A DNA stretch of 5,264 nt, taken from positions 1 through 5,264 of the forward strand of contig JANPIL010000246.1 in NCBI GenBank assembly GCA_031424975.1, given 5' to 3'. The notes under the pieces were generated by a model, which saw only the letters and a program-made list of their open reading frames with translations, searched no databases and was not told the origin of the DNA. The translations under genes were made by a program, and so were the position numbers. The stretch is from Xanthocytophaga sp031424975 (GTDB lineage: Bacteria > Bacteroidota > Bacteroidia > Cytophagales > 172606-1). Positions 1-5,190 of the stretch are shown here, piece after piece (within the stretch, counting starts at the first letter, position 1; every line of letters starts with the position of its first letter).

Positions 1-65
1 CATTTGGAAATGGTGACCTCGGAGATGGATTCGCCGACGGTGGGTATTTTGATGTCTAAGGCCAT
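1..65 (-). CDS. sucB: Dihydrolipoyllysine succinyltransferase (E2 of 2-oxoglutarate dehydrogenase), N-terminal fragment
   Basis: Only the first 21 codons are present; the gene runs off the left edge. The peptide begins MALDIKIPTVGESI and continues SEVTISK, the typical opening of the lipoyl domain of 2-oxoglutarate dehydrogenase E2 (also called odhB). E2 carries the swinging lipoyl-lysine and passes the succinyl group from E1 to coenzyme A. The lipoyl lysine and catalytic domain lie outside the window. The ATG at 65-63 is the likely start because an in-frame TAA lies six codons upstream with no other ATG between, and no Shine-Dalgarno sequence is seen, as is usual in Bacteroidota. It follows sucA on the same strand, as expected for an operon, but 836 bp separate sucA's stop from this start and a Uma2 cassette fills most of that gap. 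Confidence 0.9.
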   Translation of the reverse strand, partial: MALDIKIPTVGESISEVTISK

Positions 66-132
66 GTCTTGTTCGGGGATTTACGGTTTCGGGATGCGGA
101 TAAAAATTGGGCGTAAAAAATTGGTGTGCGTA

Positions 133-166
133 AAAATAGTATCTTTTGAAAAGGCCAAACCCGCCT
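133..166 (+). repeat. Inverted repeat arm, left end of the Uma2 cassette
   Basis: The arm reads AAAATAGTATCTTT, then TGAAAAGGCC, then AAACCCGCCT. It matches the inverted copy at 812-845 (28/34) and the direct copy at 5191-5224 (31/34), by hand alignment. The inner end overlaps the first base of the Uma2 stop codon (TGA read at 168-166 on the minus strand), so the repeat begins exactly where the gene ends. Confidence 0.75.
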
Positions 167-756
167 CACCGGAAAATCTCGTTGGCGGTGATCTGCAGGT
201 CGGAAACTGCCGGAGCGGCTGAACACACATCATCGTCGGAGCATATCTGTACCGATTTCGGGCCAGTGTACACATACACCCTTTTCGTGTGCGGATAGAC
301 AATCCAAACCGTTTGCACGCCCGCCCTGAAATATTCGTCCATTTTTTTTTCCACGTCTCCGGCCGCGTTGGCCGGAGAAACAACCTCGATCAGGAATGCG
401 GGGGCGGCGGGGGCATTTTCGGGGTCCTCTATCTGCTGCTTGGTCAGGTAGCTGGCATCCGGGCGGCGGTAGGTCCTGACGGTTGAGAGATTGACATCCG
501 CTTCGGGCAAAAGCATATCACCTTGCTCATACTGGGGCAGCCGGTTGAACTTCCGGACAATATTGGTGACAATGTTTCTCTCGGCTATTTTCATGGTGTA
601 TTCGATTTCAATTTCCCCGTTGTTCCATTCGAGTTTTGTACCGCGGATTTTGGGCGTGTGGCGCAAAAACTCATCGAGGCTCATCCGCGTGCCGGTGGCG
701 GATTTGGCTGAATACACGGAGACTTTTCTTGCGGACTTGATCAGGGTCTCTTCCAT
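166..756 (-). CDS. Uma2 family (DUF820) putative PD-(D/E)XK endonuclease
   Basis: The 196-residue protein has the hallmarks of the Uma2/DUF820 family: MSLDEFLR near residue 25, an E-W-N-N-G-E stretch at 43-48, RRPDASYL with P99-D100, the strand FLIEVVSP with E124, and KKMDEYFRAGVQTVWIVYP at 137-155. The family has a restriction-endonuclease-like fold; D100, E124 and K137 or K138 are the probable active-site residues (assigned from family pattern, not proven). Its substrate and cellular role are not established. There is no signal peptide or membrane segment, so it should be cytoplasmic. The first 24 residues extend beyond the usual family start, so M25 (codon 684-682) is a possible alternative; M1 is kept because the reading frame is open up to it and an in-frame TGA lies further upstream. 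It lies in the sucA-sucB gap, same strand, between inverted repeats, suggesting it travels as a cassette. Confidence 0.87.
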   Translation of the reverse strand: MEETLIKSARKVSVYSAKSATGTRMSLDEFLRHTPKIRGTKLEWNNGEIEIEYTMKIAERNIVTNIVRKFNRLPQYEQGDMLLPEADVNLSTVRTYRRPDASYLTKQQIEDPENAPAAPAFLIEVVSPANAAGDVEKKMDEYFRAGVQTVWIVYPHTKRVYVYTGPKSVQICSDDDVCSAAPAVSDLQITANEIFR

Positions 757-811
757 AGTGGTTTGGTTTTCAAATGCGGTTATTCAATTCTCTGAATCAA
801 ATGGCAAATAA

Positions 812-845
812 AAGCAGGTTTGGCGTTCTTGAAAGATACTATTTT
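812..845 (-). repeat. Inverted repeat arm, right end of the Uma2 cassette
   Basis: Read on the minus strand this is AAAATAGTATCTTT, then CAAGAACGCC, then AAACCTGCTT. It is the inverted partner of 133-166 and matches 27 of 34 positions of the copy at 5191-5224 (hand count). It lies upstream of the Uma2 ATG, so any transcript that starts outside the cassette carries both arms and could pair them around the whole gene. The AT-rich stretch between this arm and the ATG (757-811) probably holds the Uma2 promoter; it contains TTTATTTG on the minus strand, one base from the Bacteroidota -7 consensus TAnnTTTG, but no convincing -33 element. Confidence 0.75.
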
Positions 846-855
846 ACGGCGAACG

Positions 856-877
856 GAGACGTTGCATGCAACGTCTC
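856..877. repeat. Perfect 22 bp palindrome downstream of sucA
   Basis: The arm GAGACGTTGCA at 856-866 is followed directly by its exact reverse complement at 867-877. As RNA it can form a 9 bp stem with a CATG loop. It lies 24 bp past the sucA stop and 10 bp outside the Uma2 cassette. From memory, palindromes built on GTAGAGACG...CGTCTCTAC are frequent interspersed repeats in Bacteroidota and cyanobacteria; here the right flank keeps the usual CTAC continuation while the left has CG. There is no T-run on either side, so it is not a canonical intrinsic terminator, though it could stabilise the 3' end of sucA mRNA. Confidence 0.7.
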
Positions 878-901
878 TACCGGATTGGCCAAAAAACGCC
901 A

Positions 902-3679
902 TTACGCTAATGCTCTCTTGATGATTTCGGCCTGCTCTTGCGCGTGAACCTTGGCATAACCCGTTGCGGGCGAGGCACTTGCCTTGCGGGCAATCAGTTC
1001 CAGGTTCATGTATTTATACGTGCGTATGATAAAAGACCAGTAACCCATGTTTTCCGGCTCTTCCTGCACCCAGTGGAACTTGGCCTTCTTGTCGTATTGG
1101 CTCAATAAGCCGTGTACCTGCTTGGTCGGGAACGGGTGCAACTGCTCGATGCGGATGATGGCCACATCGTCGCGCTTCTGTTCCTGGCGGGCCTCCAGCA
1201 ATTCGTAATACAGCTTGCCCGAACACAGCAGCACCTTCTTCGCTTTCTTCACATCCACTTGGGTGTCAGCAATGACCTCCTTGAATCCGCCTTTGGTGAA
1301 CTCTTCAATTGGCGACACGGCCAGCGGGTGGCGCAGCATGGACTTGGGCGACATCACGACCAGCGGCTTGCGGAAATCCCAAACCAGTTGGCGGCGCAGC
1401 AAATGGAAAAAGTTGGCGGGCTGCGTCACGTTTGCCACCACAATGTTGTTTTCGGCGGCCAGTTGCAGGAACCGTTCGGGGCGGGCGTTGGAGTGTTCCG
1501 GGCCTTGGCCTTCGTAGCCGTGCGGCAGCAGCATCACCAAGCCGTTCATGCGCTGCCATTTGGTTTCGGAGGGCGTGATGAACTGGTCAATCATAACTTG
1601 CGCCCCGTTGCCGAAGTCGCCGAATTGGGCTTCCCAGATCACCAGCGCATTGGGGTTTGCCATGGCATAGCCAAATTCAAAGCCCAGCACGCCAAACTCT
1701 GAAAGCAGCGAATTGTAGATCATCAGCTTGCCTTTGCTTTCCTCCGAAAAGTCAAGGTTGTTATACGATTGGTTGGTTTCAGCATCGTGCAAGATGGCGT
1801 GGCGGTGGCTGAACGTGCCGCGCTGCACGTCCTGCCCGCTCAGGCGCACTATCTTGCCGTCCAGCAGCAGCGAGCCGTAGGCCAGCAGTTCGGCGGCGGC
1901 CCAGTTGAGTTGCTTTTTCTCAAAGAACATTTCCTTCCGTTCTTTCAGCAGCTTGTCAATCTGCTTGAGCGGACGGAAACCTTCGGGCACACCCGCCAGC
2001 TTCTGTCCTATTTTATCAATCACCTCCTGGCTCACTGCGGTTTCCGGAGAATGGTCAAAGTCTTCCACAGTGGCGCGGCGCAGGGCGTTCCAAGCTTCCT
2101 CGTTTTTCTGGTAATAATACGGCAGCGGCTTTTGCTTCACCAAGTTCAGGCGGTCTTGCAGCATGGCCCGGAACTCCTCGTCCATTTTCTCGGCCAGTTG
2201 CGCATCCACATCGCCCCGCGCAATGAGTTTTTTGTTATATATCTCGCGCGGATTCGGATGCTTGGAAATGATGTTGTAAAGCGTGGGCTGCGTGAATTTC
2301 GGCTCGTCCGATTCATTGTGGCCGTGCCGCCGGTAGCAAACCATGTCAATGAAAATGTCGCGGTTGAAACGCTGGCGGAAATCGGCGGCGAGTTTGGCGC
2401 AAAACACCACCGCCTCCGGGTCGTCGCCGTTGACGTGCAGCACCGGCGCATCCACGATTTTGGCAACGTCGGTGCAGTAAATGCTGGAACGCGCATCTTC
2501 AAAATCAGTGGTGAAGCCGACTTGGTTGTTGATTACGAAATGGATGGTGCCGCCCGTGTAGTAGCCGCCCAGGTTCGCCATTTGCGCCACTTCATACACG
2601 ATTCCCTGCCCGGCTACGGCCGCATCGCCGTGAATCAGAATCGGCAGCACCTTGTCGTAATCGCTGTAGTACAGCACGTCGGCCTTGGCGCGCGAATAGC
2701 CTTCCACCACCGGATTTACCGCCTCCAAGTGCGACGGGTTGGGAGCCAGTTTCAATTGCACCTGCTTGCCGCTGGGCGTTTCTATCTGGCTGGCAAAACC
2801 CATGTGGTATTTCACATCGCCATCGCCCATGGTCAGGTCGGGCGTGTAGGCCCCCTCGAATTCGTTGAAAATGTTCTCGTAGGTTTTGCCCATCACGTTG
2901 GCCAGCACATTCAGGCGGCCCCGGTGCGCCATGCCGATTACCACTTCCACCACGCCTTCCTCAGCAGCTTGGTTGATGATGGCATCCATGGCCGGAATGG
3001 TGGTTTCGCCGCCTTCCAGCGAAAAACGCTTCTGGCCGATGTATTTGGTGTGCAGGAAATTCTCGAACGTGACGGCTTCGTTCAACTTATATAGAATGCG
3101 TTTTTTCTCGTCCAGGCTCAGCGAAAACTCCAACGCCTCCTTTTCCACTTTCCGCTTGAAATATTCCAGCACTTCCGGCTCGCGGATGTTCATGAATTCA
3201 AAGCCGATGGTTCCCTCGTAAATTTTCTTCAGCGATTCCAATACCCGCCGCAGCGTGGCCGGTTCGCCCAGCAGGTTGCGAGCGGCTTCAAAAACCGTAT
3301 CCGAATCCGCATCGGAAAGCTGGAAATCCGCCAGGTCAAGCATCGGCTTGCGGTCGCGGCGCTGACGGACGGGGTTAGTGTCCGATTTCAGGTGGCCGCG
3401 CATCCGGTACGCGTGGATCAGATTGCGCACGGAAATTTCCTTTTCAATGGTAGCCGCACTGATTGCGGCACTCGGGGCTGGTTTTGCGGCTGCTTCCGCC
3501 ACGGCAACCCCATTGGCCGCCGCTCCGTTGCCGTTTTCGCCGTATTGGCGCGAAAACTCGAATCCCTCGAAAAACTTCTGCCAGGAATAATCTACCGACT
3601 CCGGATTTTCCTGGTAACTGCGGTAAATCTCGTCAATGTACGCGCCGTGCGCATTGGCGATGTAAGAATACTTGTCCAT
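902..3679 (-). CDS. sucA: 2-oxoglutarate dehydrogenase E1 component (thiamine diphosphate-dependent)
   Basis: SucA (OdhA) decarboxylates 2-oxoglutarate with thiamine diphosphate and succinylates the lipoyl group of E2, in the cytoplasmic TCA-cycle complex. The 925 residues match the family's usual length (about 930). Residues 3-42 form the conserved N-terminal segment (YSYIANAHGAYIDEIY, then SWQKFFEGF) that in other species contacts E2. Residues 48-76 are an Ala/Gly/Pro-rich linker. The cofactor domain includes AHRGRLNVL (H252), NPSHLEAVNPVVEGY (314-328), HGDAAVAGQG (D352) and INNQVGFTT (N385); the D352-N385 spacing fits the metal and diphosphate site of the family. RRHGHNESDEP (450-460) follows. 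The transketolase-like domain holds LSGQDVQRGTFSHRHA (613-628) and WEAQFGDFGNGAQ (682-694). The C-terminus has EQLHPFP and WVQEEPENMGYW. No frameshift or missing motif is seen. The start is set by homology at the N-terminus; no Shine-Dalgarno is present. Confidence 0.98.
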   Translation of the reverse strand: MDKYSYIANAHGAYIDEIYRSYQENPESVDYSWQKFFEGFEFSRQYGENGNGAAANGVAVAEAAAKPAPSAAISAATIEKEISVRNLIHAYRMRGHLKSDTNPVRQRRDRKPMLDLADFQLSDADSDTVFEAARNLLGEPATLRRVLESLKKIYEGTIGFEFMNIREPEVLEYFKRKVEKEALEFSLSLDEKKRILYKLNEAVTFENFLHTKYIGQKRFSLEGGETTIPAMDAIINQAAEEGVVEVVIGMAHRGRLNVLANVMGKTYENIFNEFEGAYTPDLTMGDGDVKYHMGFASQIETPSGKQVQLKLAPNPSHLEAVNPVVEGYSRAKADVLYYSDYDKVLPILIHGDAAVAGQGIVYEVAQMANLGGYYTGGTIHFVINNQVGFTTDFEDARSSIYCTDVAKIVDAPVLHVNGDDPEAVVFCAKLAADFRQRFNRDIFIDMVCYRRHGHNESDEPKFTQPTLYNIISKHPNPREIYNKKLIARGDVDAQLAEKMDEEFRAMLQDRLNLVKQKPLPYYYQKNEEAWNALRRATVEDFDHSPETAVSQEVIDKIGQKLAGVPEGFRPLKQIDKLLKERKEMFFEKKQLNWAAAELLAYGSLLLDGKIVRLSGQDVQRGTFSHRHAILHDAETNQSYNNLDFSEESKGKLMIYNSLLSEFGVLGFEFGYAMANPNALVIWEAQFGDFGNGAQVMIDQFITPSETKWQRMNGLVMLLPHGYEGQGPEHSNARPERFLQLAAENNIVVANVTQPANFFHLLRRQLVWDFRKPLVVMSPKSMLRHPLAVSPIEEFTKGGFKEVIADTQVDVKKAKKVLLCSGKLYYELLEARQEQKRDDVAIIRIEQLHPFPTKQVHGLLSQYDKKAKFHWVQEEPENMGYWSFIIRTYKYMNLELIARKASASPATGYAKVHAQEQAEIIKRALA

Positions 3680-3738
3680 AAACCACTGAAAAATACCCGC
3701 CGTTGGCTGGGATGATGATAAACATTGTGAAAAGCCGA

Positions 3739-3799
3739 AGTCGGGCCAATAACCGGTATCCGGTGGAATATGCTTGTTTTCCGGTTGGAAACCCCGACT
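3739..3799 (-). promoter_or_regulatory. Possible folded leader of sucA mRNA
   Basis: AGTCGGG at 3739-3745 and CCCGACT at 3793-3799 are exact reverse complements and could close a 7 bp stem around 47 nt. Inside it, ACCGG (3752-3756) and CCGGT (3760-3764) can form a short hairpin with a TAT loop, and CCGGTTGG at 3781-3788 can alternatively pair with CCAATAACCGG at 3746-3756 if two bases bulge out. If the promoter candidate at 3804-3811 is right, all this lies in the untranslated leader. It does not resemble a riboswitch class I know. Confidence 0.25.
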
Positions 3800-3803
3800 C
3801 CCG

Positions 3804-3811
3804 CAAAACTA
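3804..3811 (-). promoter_or_regulatory. Candidate -7 element of the sucA promoter
   Basis: On the minus strand the bases read TAGTTTTG, an exact match to the Bacteroidota -7 consensus TAnnTTTG. The expected -33 TTTG or TTG at 19-23 bp upstream is not evident, so support is only half complete. Transcription from here would give a leader of roughly 115-120 nt before the sucA ATG. A second, weaker candidate (TATTTTTC) lies so close to the ATG that it would leave almost no leader. Confidence 0.35.
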
Positions 3812-3829
3812 CGAAACCATTTCCATTAT

Positions 3830-3859
3830 TATAATTGCCTACACAAGTAGGCAATTATA
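3830..3859. repeat. 13 bp perfect inverted repeat with ACAA loop upstream of sucA
   Basis: TATAATTGCCTAC (3830-3842) and GTAGGCAATTATA (3847-3859) are exact reverse complements separated by ACAA. The repeat lies just upstream of the candidate sucA -7 element, about 19-48 bp from it, which is where an operator or activator site would sit. It could also be a cruciform or hairpin element; neither side has the T-run of an intrinsic terminator. The symmetry is seen directly, the role is not known. Confidence 0.65.
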
Positions 3860-3864
3860 CGGAT

Positions 3865-3879
3865 GTAAGGTAAGGTAAG
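3865..3879 (+). repeat. Three tandem GTAAG units
   Basis: Three exact head-to-tail copies of the pentamer GTAAG, 6 bp beyond the inverted repeat. The array is short enough to arise by slippage and may have no function. Confidence 0.4.
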
Positions 3880-3960
3880 CCACTGACTACCAAACCTAAC
3901 GAAGATTGCCGCCAAAATCAATGCACAACCTGACAAATAGGCATCGGTCAAGAAGCAGAG

Positions 3961-4060
3961 GAGCCTCCCCCCCCACGCCCTCCGAAAGAGGGGGCTTTTA
4001 AAACTCCCCTGTCCTGTCCGTCCGGCAGGCGGGCTTTCGGGCAGGGGCCGGGGGTGGGGC
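3961..4060. repeat. GC-rich palindromic interspersed repeat
   Basis: About 100 bp of strongly biased sequence: an 8-C run (3967-3974), a hairpin CCCTC-CGAAA-GAGGG (3978-3992) followed by GGCTTTT, an AT centre TTTTAAAA (3996-4003), and a long imperfect hairpin in which CCCCTGTCC (4006-4014) pairs with GGGCAGGGG with one G-T wobble. It ends in C/G runs (CCGGGGGTGGGG). From memory this style of CCCC...CGAAAG...GGGG, TTTTAAAA, CCCC...GGGG repeat is scattered through many Bacteroidota intergenic regions; membership is inferred, not searched. The first hairpin and its short T-run might act as a weak plus-strand terminator. Confidence 0.6.
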
Positions 4061-4061
4061 C

Positions 4062-4082
4062 TTGAAAAGCCCAAACCCGCTT
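4062..4082 (+). repeat. Partial match to the inner half of the cassette end repeat
   Basis: TTGAAAAGCCC then AAACCCGCTT agrees with bases 146-166 of the left cassette arm at 19 of 21 positions (hand count). The outer AAAATAGTATC half is absent and the GC-rich repeat ends immediately before the match. A loose inverted counterpart, GCGGGTATTTGG at 4118-4129, can pair with it only with a 2-nt bulge. It could be a remnant of the same element, or chance similarity of GC-rich repeats. Confidence 0.35.
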
Positions 4083-4123
4083 GGTTATACAGGTGTCGTT
4101 TGCCAGTTCGGGTGTGGCGGGTA

Positions 4124-4158
4124 TTTGGTTTCGGGCAAAAACACATTCCATATATTTT
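4124..4158 (+). promoter_or_regulatory. Candidate promoter of the DUF4097 gene
   Basis: TTTG at 4124-4127 and TATATTTT at 4151-4158 resemble the Bacteroidota -33 and -7 elements (the latter matches TAnnTTTG at seven of eight positions). The 23 bp spacing is at the long end of what is accepted. It would give a leader of about 65 nt. No Shine-Dalgarno precedes the ATG at 4231. Confidence 0.28.
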
Positions 4159-4230
4159 CCAGCCTCCGTGCAACCTCAAACCCTGTTCTTTCATCTTATC
4201 TGCAAAATCCTTCACCCAAACCCAGACCCC

Positions 4231-5157
4231 ATGAAAACGAAACAGACTATTTTCGGCTTGCTGATGGCATTTTCAAGTGCCTTCAGCCTTTGCGCACAGG
4301 ATAACGACGAAAAACCGTACCTGACCAAAAGCTTCCCGATGGCCGGGCTGACCAACGTAAAAGCCGAAACCAGCGGCGGCAACTTGTCGGTGCAGGGACA
4401 AACCACCGGCGAGGCACGCATTGAAGTGTATGTGCGCAGCAACAATTGGAACGACCGGCTTTCGGATGCGGAAATCAAAAACCGGCTGAAAGACTACGAA
4501 ATCACGATTGATAAAGATGCAAGCACGCTGACGGCAACCGCCCGCAGCCTTAACAAGATGTGGAACTGGAAGAACGGACTGAGCATTTCGTTCAGGATTT
4601 ACGCGCCAGCCAACGTCACCACCAACCTGCAAACCAGCGGCGGCAACATAAAACTGACCAGCTTGAGCGGCCGGCAAAATGCCAAAACCAGCGGCGGCAA
4701 CATCGGCATTGCCTCGCTCAAAGGCGTGGCCGACGTGGAAACATCGGGCGGCAACATTGAGGTTGAGAACTTTGATGGCACGCTGGATGCGCAGACCAGC
4801 GGCGGCAATATCAAACTGGAGGAATCGAAAGGGTCGCTGAAAATAGGCACATCGGGCGGCAACATCCGCATTGCCCGCGTGGAAGGCGGCCTGCAAGCCG
4901 AAACCAGCGGCGGCAACATCACCGCCGACATTGTGAACCTGGGCAAATTCCTGACGCTTTCCACGAGTGGCGGCAACATCAATATAAAGATGCCAATGGA
5001 CAAGGGCATGGACTTGGACTTGTCGGGCGATAAGGTAAACATTTCGATGCAGAACTTCAAGGGCAGCCTGGAAGACGACCGCGTAAAAGGCACCCTCAAC
5101 GGCGGCGGCATACCGGTCAGAATCTCCACATCGGGCGGCAATGTACGCGTGAATTGA
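4231..5157 (+). CDS. Secreted DUF4097-type beta-strand repeat protein
   Basis: The 308-residue protein starts with a type I signal peptide: Lys-containing N-terminus, hydrophobic core IFGLLMAFSSAFSL, and cleavage probably after A22 (LCA|QD). C21 does not sit in a good lipobox. Most of the mature chain consists of TSGGN motifs starting at residues 47, 135, 153, 171, 189, 207, 225, 245 and 300; six are spaced by exactly 18 residues. Each is followed by alternating hydrophobic residues (NIKLTSL, NIEVENF), which fits stacked beta strands as in DUF4097 putative adhesin-like proteins. Function of the family is not established; a periplasmic or envelope location is inferred. There is no transmembrane anchor and no recognisable type IX secretion C-terminal domain. 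The frame is open back to 4081, but ATG 4231 is chosen because the signal peptide begins there and the upstream part overlaps repeat DNA. It stands alone, divergent from sucA. Confidence 0.88.
   Translation: MKTKQTIFGLLMAFSSAFSLCAQDNDEKPYLTKSFPMAGLTNVKAETSGGNLSVQGQTTGEARIEVYVRSNNWNDRLSDAEIKNRLKDYEITIDKDASTLTATARSLNKMWNWKNGLSISFRIYAPANVTTNLQTSGGNIKLTSLSGRQNAKTSGGNIGIASLKGVADVETSGGNIEVENFDGTLDAQTSGGNIKLEESKGSLKIGTSGGNIRIARVEGGLQAETSGGNITADIVNLGKFLTLSTSGGNINIKMPMDKGMDLDLSGDKVNISMQNFKGSLEDDRVKGTLNGGGIPVRISTSGGNVRVN
4633..4962 (+). repeat. In-gene tandem repeat, 54 bp period
   Basis: Five consecutive 54 bp units (4633-4902) and a sixth of 60 bp (4903-4962) each begin with the codons for TSGGN. 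The period is exact, but synonymous codons differ (ACCAGCGGCGGC in some units, ACATCGGGCGGC in others) and the rest of each unit has diverged, so the array is old and held in register by protein structure rather than freshly duplicated. Confidence 0.85.
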
Positions 5158-5190
5158 GCGTAGCGAAAAACGGTCGTATTCTCCTGTAAG

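Larger units (their letters stand above)
131..846 (-). mobile_element. Putative Uma2 cassette bounded by 34 bp inverted repeats
   Basis: The Uma2 gene is enclosed by two inverted copies of one sequence: 133-166 on the plus strand and 812-845 on the minus strand. By hand count they agree at 28 of 34 positions, with the outer 14 bases (AAAATAGTATCTTT) identical, and both are preceded by GT or GTA on the outside. The only gene inside is the Uma2 ORF; its stop codon starts at the inner edge of one repeat and its ATG lies 55 bp inside the other. The unit sits between sucA and sucB, genes normally adjacent. I infer an inserted, mobile or formerly mobile cassette. No transposase is encoded inside and no clear target-site duplication is visible, so movement would need a factor in trans. 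The exact ends are uncertain by a few bases. Confidence 0.55.
3680..4230. other. Divergent intergenic region between sucA and the DUF4097 gene
   Basis: These 551 bp separate two divergently transcribed genes and hold no credible gene. In order they contain a sucA leader with possible RNA structure (3680-3800), a sucA -7 promoter candidate (3804-3811), a 13 bp inverted repeat (3830-3859), three direct GTAAG units (3865-3879), about 80 bp with no recognisable feature (3880-3960), a GC-rich palindromic repeat (3961-4060), a partial copy of the cassette end sequence (4062-4082), and an AT-richer segment that should hold the promoter of the plus-strand gene (4120-4230). Confidence 0.75.

Noticed and set aside
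289..811. Plus-strand small frames across the Uma2 region (289-486, 491-811, 523-711)
   Set aside because: They are antisense to the well-supported Uma2 gene, and their translations show no recognisable domain.
856..877. Palindrome as an intrinsic terminator of sucA
   Set aside because: No T-run follows the hairpin on either strand, and the perfect symmetry fits an interspersed palindromic repeat better; termination cannot be excluded but is not supported.
1769..3094. 441-residue plus-strand frame opposite sucA
   Set aside because: It is antisense to a strongly conserved catalytic gene, its sequence follows from the codon bias of that gene, and it shows no family features or start signals.
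3829..4215. Minus-strand open frame of 128 residues in the divergent intergenic region
   Set aside because: Much of it is a translation of the GC-rich palindromic repeat and of the inverted repeat at 3830-3859; it shows no protein family features and would run through the promoter regions of both neighbours.
4081..4230. N-terminal extension of the DUF4097 gene to an upstream ATG at 4081
   Set aside because: The extension lies on repeat-derived and promoter-like DNA, and a well-formed signal peptide begins at the ATG at 4231; extending it would bury the signal peptide.
4633..4962. Regular 54 bp repeats considered as a CRISPR-like array
   Set aside because: The frame is open throughout, the period is a whole number of codons, and the conserved core encodes a protein motif with synonymous variation.
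4273..5141. Minus-strand frames opposite the DUF4097 gene with repeated LPPLV-like peptides
   Set aside because: The repetition is the mirror of the TSGGN codons on the plus strand; there is no independent support for a gene.
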